Source: Rhodocyclaceae bacterium
GTDB taxonomy: Bacteria > Pseudomonadota > Gammaproteobacteria > Burkholderiales > Rhodocyclaceae
Direction of reading: 5' to 3'
DNA length: 5,491 nucleotides
Assembly (NCBI GenBank): GCA_017444505.1
Contig: JAFSWK010000108.1
Coordinates: 1 to 5,491, forward strand
The notes beneath the pieces were generated by a model that was not told the origin of the DNA, ran no database searches, and saw only the letters and a list, made by a program, of their open reading frames with translations. Both the position numbers and the translations under genes were made by a program. Positions 1-5,491 of the stretch are shown here, one piece after another. Positions within the stretch are counted from its first letter, which is position 1; every line of letters starts with the position of its first letter.

Positions 1-214
1 CACAGCCACCAAACGCGAAAATTACCGCGTTGGTGTGCAGCGGACGCAGCCGGCCAAAATGGAAAAATTCGCCTACGTTGCTCAGGTTCAACTCCGGCCA
101 GACCAGTTGGGCGGCACAAAGGACGCCAACCAGCATGCCGACGATGCCCCATACCACCGTCATGATGGCAAACAGGCGAACGACTTTATAGTCATAAGTC
201 GCTTGCGATTGCAT
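1..214 (-). CDS. ccoN: cbb3-type cytochrome c oxidase subunit I, CcoN (N-terminal part only)
   Basis: This is the start of the catalytic subunit of the high-affinity cbb3 haem-copper oxidase, an inner-membrane proton-pumping enzyme that reduces O2 in microaerobic respiration. Only 71 codons are visible before the gene leaves the left edge; the full family length is about 470-480 residues. The visible part begins MQSQATYDYKVVR, continues into a first membrane helix (about residues 14-36), and reaches the conserved RLRPLHTNAVIFAFGG segment. His60 in that segment matches the family's low-spin haem b ligand. The ATG at 214-212 is chosen because AAGGGG (222-227) lies 7 nt upstream and the N-terminus matches the family. 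The gene is divergent from thiD and has an FNR-type promoter upstream. The sequence is intact as far as it goes. ccoO, ccoQ and ccoP would be expected beyond the left edge, but that is not visible. Confidence 0.95.
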   Translation of the reverse strand, partial: MQSQATYDYKVVRLFAIMTVVWGIVGMLVGVLCAAQLVWPELNLSNVGEFFHFGRLRPLHTNAVIFAFGGC

Positions 215-296
215 GAAAACACCCCTTTGGTTAATGAAAACGACGCTACAAAAACGGACTTCCCGCACATGCTCGCGCAGTACAGACACGCCTCGC

Positions 297-309
297 GCGT
301 AGCAGGATA
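297..309 (-). promoter_or_regulatory. ccoN promoter: -10 element and probable transcription start
   Basis: Read on the minus strand, TATCCT occupies 309-304, giving a predicted start near 297 and an untranslated leader of about 82 nt before the ccoN ATG. Its centre lies about 31 bp from the centre of the FNR-type box, the spacing expected of a class II FNR-activated promoter, where the activator site centred near -41.5 replaces a good -35 element. No convincing -35 hexamer is seen. The assignment is a pattern match plus spacing, not a mapped start. Confidence 0.55.
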
Positions 310-330
310 CGCTATCGGTCAAGCCGTAAA

Positions 331-344
331 TTGATGCAAGTCAA
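331..344 (-). promoter_or_regulatory. FNR/Anr-type binding site upstream of ccoN
   Basis: The minus strand reads TTGACTTGCATCAA, which matches the FNR/Anr consensus TTGAT-N4-ATCAA at nine of the ten fixed positions. FNR-family regulators (FNR, Anr, FixK) commonly activate cbb3 oxidase operons at low oxygen, and the box sits at about -41 relative to the predicted ccoN start. It is about 170 bp upstream of the thiD -35 element, so control of ccoN is the simplest reading. Which family member binds cannot be told from the site. Confidence 0.8.
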
Positions 345-441
345 GGTGACATTATATTTCAACCCGCAAACCGCGCAGGGCATCTGTAACAATTCCGGCG
401 TCCCTGCGACCGCGAACCGCCCTTTCCTGCCTGCATTTCCG

Positions 442-456
442 ATAGATTCTATCTAT
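442..456. promoter_or_regulatory. 15-bp perfect dyad resembling one OxyR/LysR-type operator unit
   Basis: ATAGAT-TCT-ATCTAT has perfect 6-bp arms and a T-N11-A core, as bound by LysR-type regulators. It fits all ten fixed positions of one ATAGnTnnnAnCTAT unit of the classical OxyR consensus. The second unit, expected 7 bp away on either side, is poor. The dyad lies about 53 bp upstream of the thiD -35 element and about 145 bp upstream of the predicted ccoN start, in an AT-rich patch (about 436-482). Nothing else recognisable is seen between 345 and 508. The site could be real, a remnant, or chance in AT-rich sequence. Confidence 0.4.
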
Positions 457-508
457 TTATCAGATTTTTAAGAAACAATTTAGCGGCCTACAAACCCGTT
501 TGCGCATC

Positions 509-537
509 TTGCGAAGTATTGTTTTTATCACTACAAT
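509..537 (+). promoter_or_regulatory. sigma70-type promoter of thiD-thiC
   Basis: TTGCGA (509-514) and TACAAT (532-537) are separated by exactly 17 bp, close to the housekeeping consensus TTGACA-N17-TATAAT. The predicted start is near 543-545, about 15 nt before the riboswitch aptamer and about 100 nt before the thiD ATG. AT-rich sequence lies upstream (about 454-480). The placement fits a promoter that transcribes the whole aptamer. Confidence 0.7.
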
Positions 538-559
538 TGCCCGGTTTACCGTCTTATTC

Positions 560-642
560 TGTTAGGGGTGCCCGCGCCACACCGCGCGGGCTGAGAACAC
601 ACCCTTGGAACCTGCTCCGGGTCATGCCGGCGAAGGGAAACG
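560..642 (+). promoter_or_regulatory. TPP riboswitch (THI element) controlling thiD-thiC
   Basis: The conserved THI-element blocks occur in order: GGGGTGCC (565-572), CTGAGA (591-596), ACCCTTGGAACCTG (601-614), and the pyrophosphate-sensor region GCGAAGGGAA (630-639). Pairings that can be drawn by hand are P1 (560-563 with 639-642), P2 (566-569 with 601-604), an 8-bp P3 hairpin (570-577 with 584-591), P4 (611-613 with 634-636), and P5 (617-620 with 627-630). Thiamine pyrophosphate binding folds this RNA and represses thiamine genes. AAGGG (633-637) is both part of P4 and the best ribosome-binding site for thiD, 7 nt before its ATG. This suggests direct occlusion of translation initiation with no separate expression platform. 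No intrinsic terminator lies between the aptamer and thiD. Confidence 0.96.
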
Positions 643-644
643 CC

Positions 645-1511
645 ATGAATACTGCCGTCCGCTGCGCGGAATCTGTCCCCGCGTCCACTTCTTCCGTTGC
701 CAACGTGCTGTCCGTCGCCGGGGTTGATCCTTCCGGCGGCGCCGGTGTGCTGGCCGACCTGAAAGCCTTTTGCGCCTGCGGTGCGTATGGCTGCGGCGTC
801 ATCGTGGCGCTGACCGCGCAAAACACGCAAGCCGTCACGGGCATCCACGTCCCGCCCACTGATTTTCTGTGTTTGCAGCTTGATACCCTGTTTGCCGACG
901 TGCGCATCGACGCAGTCAAAATCGGGATGCTTGGCTCGGCGACGGCCACGCGCACGGTGGCCGAACGTCTTGCCCACTGGCAGGCGCCGCGCATCGTGCT
1001 TGACCCGGTGATGATTGCCAAAAGCGGCGATGCCTTGCTGGCACCTGAGGCGGTGGCCGAACTGCGCGAGGCGCTGCTGCCGCTGGCCTTGCTGATTACG
1101 CCCAATCTGCCCGAAGCGGGCGTACTGACAGAGACCCGCGCGCCGGAAAATCCACGCGAGATGCGCCAGAGCGCCGAAAAACTGCGCCGCCTGCTGCCGG
1201 ATGATGAACGCTGGGTGCTGCTCAAAGGCGGCCATTTGCCCGGCAGCGAAGTCTACGACCTGCTTTTCGACGGCGACCGCATGATGGAATTTCGCTCGCC
1301 GCGCATCGCCACGCGCAACACGCACGGCACCGGGTGCAGCCTGTCTTCGGCAATCGCGGCGTTTCTGGGGCGCGGCTTCGCCATGCCGGAGGCCGTCTCG
1401 CGCGCACGCGAATGGTTGCATGAAGCCATCGCGCAGTCGGGCGCGCTGGACGTCGGCCACGGCCACGGACCGGTGCACCACTTTCACGCCCTGTGGTCGG
1501 GCGTGCGCTAA
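645..1511 (+). CDS. thiD: Hydroxymethylpyrimidine/phosphomethylpyrimidine kinase ThiD
   Basis: This cytoplasmic ribokinase-fold enzyme phosphorylates HMP to HMP-P and then to HMP-PP, the pyrimidine half used by thiamine phosphate synthase. The product is 288 residues, near the family's usual 260-290. Visible motifs are the substrate-binding AGVDPSGGAG (25-34), VLDPVM (118-123), TPNLPEA (152-158), KGGH (194-197), and the NTHGTGCSLSSA anion-hole segment (225-236) with the likely catalytic Cys231. The C-terminal GHGHGPVHHFHALW is typical of proteobacterial ThiD. The ATG at 645 is chosen because homology begins soon after and AAGGG lies 7 nt upstream, at the end of the TPP riboswitch. The frame stays open back to 519, but that codon precedes the predicted transcription start and the extension would translate the aptamer. 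thiC follows after 43 nt, probably cotranscribed. No ThiE domain is fused to it. Confidence 0.96.
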   Translation: MNTAVRCAESVPASTSSVANVLSVAGVDPSGGAGVLADLKAFCACGAYGCGVIVALTAQNTQAVTGIHVPPTDFLCLQLDTLFADVRIDAVKIGMLGSATATRTVAERLAHWQAPRIVLDPVMIAKSGDALLAPEAVAELREALLPLALLITPNLPEAGVLTETRAPENPREMRQSAEKLRRLLPDDERWVLLKGGHLPGSEVYDLLFDGDRMMEFRSPRIATRNTHGTGCSLSSAIAAFLGRGFAMPEAVSRAREWLHEAIAQSGALDVGHGHGPVHHFHALWSGVR

Positions 1512-1554
1512 TCCCGCCCGCGCACCTGTTCCCCTCATTTGTCTCCAAAAAACC

Positions 1555-3477
<1,923 letters not shown>

Positions 3478-3523
3478 CCGCCCCTCGCAACCACCGCATC
3501 ACCGGGCGGGATGGGACAGATAC

Positions 3524-3556
3524 AAAAAGGGGAACCCGCCTGGGTTCCCCTTTTTT
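3524..3556. terminator. Bidirectional intrinsic terminator between thiC and napC
   Basis: AAAAAGGGGAACCC (3524-3537) pairs perfectly with GGGTTCCCCTTTTT (3542-3555) around the tetraloop GCCT, a 14-bp stem with no mismatch. The plus strand ends in six T residues and the minus strand in five, so it can stop transcripts from both sides. It lies 46 nt after the thiC stop and 32 nt after the napC stop. This is the expected arrangement for two convergent operons. The surrounding gap (3478-3588) holds nothing else convincing. Confidence 0.93.
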
Positions 3557-3588
3557 GTGAGAAAACAAGAAAAGCGCGGCGGTTGCGT

Positions 3589-4218
3589 TCAACGTTTGTG
3601 GCTTTGCGCCCACTTCTTGTTGAATTCCGCCTCGGCTTCATAGGCTCCGGCGGGCAGGCGGTGTGCGATGCCCTTGTGGCAATCAATGCAGGTCTCGCCG
3701 GAAGTTTCCGCCTCCGTGTGTTTTACCTGGGCACGTTTCTGCTGCCGCGCCAAATCGAAAGCATCGAAAACGTGACAAGACCTACATTCCCGCGAATCAC
3801 TTTCCTTCATTCGTTTCCACTCATTCAAGGCCAGCCGTATGCGTTCATTTTCGAACTTTTCGCGGGTATCCACGCTTCCTGTCGCTTTCCCCCACACCTC
3901 TTTCGCCGCCTTGACCTTGCGAACCAGCTTCGCAATGAGCGGTTTGGGAACGTGGCAATCCGCACAGACCGCCCGCACGCCGGTGCGGTTGATGTCGTGG
4001 ATGGTGCCGCGGTATTCCTGATAGACGTTGTCTCGCATCTCGTGGCAGGAAAGACAGAACTGCTCGGTGTTGGTCCATGTAAGGGCAGAATCAAAGCCCA
4101 TCCAGCCCACTACGCCAATGACGATTCCCGCCGCCAGCAGCGCCCCCACCGACCAGCGGGCCGAAGGCGACCATAGCCGCTGCCACAGTGAATCTTTGCC
4201 TGTCTGGGAGTCTTTCAT
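3589..4218 (-). CDS. napC: NapC tetrahaem c-type cytochrome, quinol dehydrogenase for periplasmic nitrate reductase
   Basis: NapC is a membrane-anchored NapC/NirT-family cytochrome that oxidises quinol and passes electrons to the NapAB nitrate reductase in the periplasm. The 209-residue product has a short cytoplasmic N-terminus, one membrane anchor (about residues 22-42), and four CXXCH haem-binding motifs: CLSCH (55-59), CADCH (85-89), CRSCH (145-149) and CIDCH (177-181). The first is followed by Met61 in the CHxM pattern typical of the family. The late GIAHRLP segment is also characteristic. The ATG at 4218 has AAGGAG (4232-4227) 8 nt upstream. It follows napB by 18 nt and is the last gene of the operon, ending before a terminator. 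NirT, NrfH or CymA would look similar alone, but the neighbours napB and napH favour NapC. The reading frame is intact. Confidence 0.95.
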   Translation of the reverse strand: MKDSQTGKDSLWQRLWSPSARWSVGALLAAGIVIGVVGWMGFDSALTWTNTEQFCLSCHEMRDNVYQEYRGTIHDINRTGVRAVCADCHVPKPLIAKLVRKVKAAKEVWGKATGSVDTREKFENERIRLALNEWKRMKESDSRECRSCHVFDAFDLARQQKRAQVKHTEAETSGETCIDCHKGIAHRLPAGAYEAEAEFNKKWAQSHKR

Positions 4219-4236
4219 GGTGTTGGCTCCTTATCC

Positions 4237-4668
4237 TTATTTACCGGCAGCACGGAATTCGTTATCCACCAGCGGCTTGGCGTCCAGTTGCGGGACATGA
4301 CAGGCCAGACAGAAATAGCGGCGGCCATCCACCACGTCACGCACCACGCCGTCCTGGTCGATGTAATGGAAATCCGACATTTTCACGGTCTTTTCCTTGT
4401 CGGAATTGGGCCATTCGTGACAACGGACGCACTGATTCACTTTCAGGTCAATCTCATATTTTTCGACCTGATGCGGCACCAGCGGCGGCTGCTGACGAAA
4501 AGCGCGATCCAGCGCCACCCCGTCTTGCAGGCGATAGGTTTCGGGGGCGACGTCTTGCGTATCGACATCCGCTCCCCGCAGCGAGCGAACCTCGGCAGCC
4601 TTCACCGCCGCAGGCACGAAAAACGTCACGGTAAAAGCGACGACGAGAGCCAGAGTTTTTGCGTTCAC
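4237..4668 (-). CDS. napB: NapB, diheme cytochrome c subunit of periplasmic nitrate reductase
   Basis: NapB is the small electron-transfer subunit that delivers electrons from NapC to the molybdenum subunit NapA in the periplasm. The 143-residue precursor has a Sec-type signal peptide with probable cleavage after Ala24 (AVKA-AEV). It has two haem motifs, CVRCH (80-84) and CLACH (120-124). The second lies in RRYFCLACHVPQ, a hallmark of the family. His66 in PPLVPH and His101 in DFHYID are the likely distal haem ligands. Length matches the family. The start codon is GTG at 4668-4666; no nearby in-frame ATG gives the signal peptide, and AAGGGAG (4682-4676) is well placed. The gene begins 12 nt after the napH stop and is followed by napC, matching the napG-napH-napB-napC order known from enterobacteria. 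Regulation is expected from the upstream operon promoter, outside the window. Confidence 0.95.
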   Translation of the reverse strand: MNAKTLALVVAFTVTFFVPAAVKAAEVRSLRGADVDTQDVAPETYRLQDGVALDRAFRQQPPLVPHQVEKYEIDLKVNQCVRCHEWPNSDKEKTVKMSDFHYIDQDGVVRDVVDGRRYFCLACHVPQLDAKPLVDNEFRAAGK

Positions 4669-4675
4669 AGCGTTT

Positions 4676-4682
4676 CTCCCTT
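4676..4682 (-). promoter_or_regulatory. Ribosome-binding site of napB overlapping the napH stop codon
   Basis: On the minus strand AAGGGAG is 7 nt before the GTG start of napB, and its first two bases are the last two of the napH TAA codon (4683-4681). It decides the GTG start. The overlap suggests that ribosomes finishing napH help initiation of napB, which would partly offset the weaker GTG codon; that coupling is inferred. Confidence 0.75.
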
Positions 4683-5491
4683 ATTGCGGATTTGCCTTGT
4701 GCCAACGGGGCACAAAGCGGAAGACATTTTCCGGGCAGACATCCAGGCACCGCCCGCAGTTGGTACAGCTTGAACTGGTAATGACCGGGCTTTGTCCGCC
4801 CCACAGGGGCTCATGCAACACCTGCCGTTCCGGGCAAACGGCAAAGCATTCCATGCAGCGGTCGCAGCGTTCCCGTTCGCTTGCCGCCACCCGCAGCAAG
4901 GCCGTATGCCCCAGCACGCCGCCGTAAAAAGCGCCCACCGGACACAGCGCGCCACACCACGCTCGTGGCGCCACGGCAAAATCGAGAACAAAGACCGCCA
5001 GCGCAAGCAAAACAGTTGCCGTGCCCACGCCCCACGCGCCATAGACCAGACCGCGATGCAGCATGGTGACCGGGTTCACAAATTCCCAGGCAATGGTTCC
5101 GGTAAGGAGCGAGGTCAACAGCACGCCGACCAAAAGACCGTAGCGCAAGGAACGGGGCATGGCCGCGCTATCCCGCCAGCCAAGCCGTGTCCGCGCCCAG
5201 GCGGCCAAATCCGTCACCATATTGACCGGGCACACCCAGGAGCAAAACACCCGCCCGCCAACCAGCAGGTAGAACACGGTGACAATCAGCGCGCCCCACC
5301 AGACGGTCGCCAGCACGGGATGCCCCGCCAGCAGCGACTGCAAGGCAATCAGCGGGTCGGTCAGCGGCAGAACGTCCAAAGTCAGGCTGGACGCCAGCGT
5401 GCCTTTCACAATCCACCAGCCAAACAAGGGGCCGACAAGAAACAGCCCCAGCAGCACCAGTTGCACAAGGCGGCGGCTGAGCAGCCAGCGG
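4681..5491 (-). CDS. napH: NapH, membrane ferredoxin-type quinol dehydrogenase component (5' end outside window)
   Basis: NapH is a polytopic inner-membrane iron-sulphur protein that, with NapG, forms a second quinol-oxidising route to the periplasmic nitrate reductase. The visible 269 residues lack only a short N-terminus; the first ones, RWLLSRRLVQLVLLG, match the start of the first helix in known NapH. About four membrane segments follow (near 9-28, 60-78, 115-138 and 153-173). Two CX3CP motifs are present, Cys83/Cys87 (CSWVCP) and Cys179/Cys183 (CGALCP). Two C-terminal 4Fe-4S ferredoxin clusters follow, C209-C212-C215-C219 and C242-C245-C248-C252, each CX2CX2CX3CP. A GTG at 5466 could open the frame, but similarity continues upstream of it to the window edge, so the true start lies outside. 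napB follows after 12 nt. napG would be expected next, beyond the right edge. Confidence 0.94.
   Translation of the reverse strand, partial: RWLLSRRLVQLVLLGLFLVGPLFGWWIVKGTLASSLTLDVLPLTDPLIALQSLLAGHPVLATVWWGALIVTVFYLLVGGRVFCSWVCPVNMVTDLAAWARTRLGWRDSAAMPRSLRYGLLVGVLLTSLLTGTIAWEFVNPVTMLHRGLVYGAWGVGTATVLLALAVFVLDFAVAPRAWCGALCPVGAFYGGVLGHTALLRVAASERERCDRCMECFAVCPERQVLHEPLWGGQSPVITSSSCTNCGRCLDVCPENVFRFVPRWHKANPQ

Noticed and set aside
35..334. 99-residue open frame on the plus strand over the ccoN start and its promoter
   Set aside because: It is antisense to the ccoN coding region and covers its leader and FNR box. It has no recognisable domain and no good ribosome-binding site.
519..644. In-frame upstream extension of ThiD starting at 519
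   Set aside because: It would translate the TPP aptamer, its start codon lies before the predicted transcription start near 544, and the extra 42 residues have no ThiD similarity.
3478..3509. CCGCCC/GGGCGG inverted repeat just after thiC
   Set aside because: The 6-bp stem has a 20-nt loop and no T tract. It is weak and likely by chance in GC-rich sequence; the real terminator follows at 3524.
4681..5466. NapH beginning at the GTG at 5466
   Set aside because: Family similarity (RWLLSRRLVQ) continues upstream of that codon to the window edge, so it is internal and the true start is outside.
3589..5491. The multihaem cluster as a novel extracellular electron-transfer or nitrite-reduction system
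   Set aside because: NapH, NapB and NapC each carry their full family signatures in the known operon order, so an ordinary periplasmic nitrate reductase operon explains the region.

Overview
The window looks like ordinary chromosome of a high-GC, facultatively anaerobic, denitrifying or nitrate-reducing proteobacterium, most probably a betaproteobacterium. That placement rests on the GC-rich codon use, the cbb3 oxidase, the FNR/Anr box and the periplasmic nitrate reductase (Nap) genes. It is inferred from family resemblance, not from a database search. No mobile element, CRISPR array, rRNA or tRNA gene was seen.

Layout, left to right. (1) Positions 1-214, minus strand: the first 71 codons of ccoN, the catalytic subunit of cbb3-type cytochrome c oxidase, running off the left edge. 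(2) Positions 215-644: a divergent control region. On the ccoN side is a well-placed FNR/Anr-type box (331-344) with a -10 element about 31 bp downstream. In the middle is a 15-bp dyad (442-456) that fits one OxyR-type unit. On the thiamine side is a sigma70-type promoter (509-537), then a complete TPP riboswitch (about 560-642). (3) Positions 645-3477, plus strand: thiD-thiC, the hydroxymethylpyrimidine branch of thiamine synthesis under the single riboswitch. (4) Positions 3478-3588: a convergent gap with a strong bidirectional hairpin terminator (3524-3556). (5) Positions 3589-5491, minus strand: napC, napB and the 3' part of napH, in the gene order napH-napB-napC. They form the distal end of a nap operon whose catalytic genes should lie beyond the right edge.

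How the genes work together. ThiC makes HMP phosphate from aminoimidazole ribotide, and ThiD phosphorylates HMP and HMP-P to HMP-PP. The riboswitch senses the end product and appears to act directly on the thiD ribosome-binding site, which is part of the aptamer. NapC and NapH are quinol-side electron donors, and NapB is the diheme partner of the periplasmic nitrate reductase NapA. CcoN belongs to the high-affinity oxidase used at low oxygen. A thiamine operon therefore sits between two low-oxygen respiratory loci.

I found no convincing novel system. The points most worth a second look are the Shine-Dalgarno sequence embedded in the riboswitch, the OxyR-like dyad in the divergent region, and the lack of a visible Shine-Dalgarno in front of thiC.
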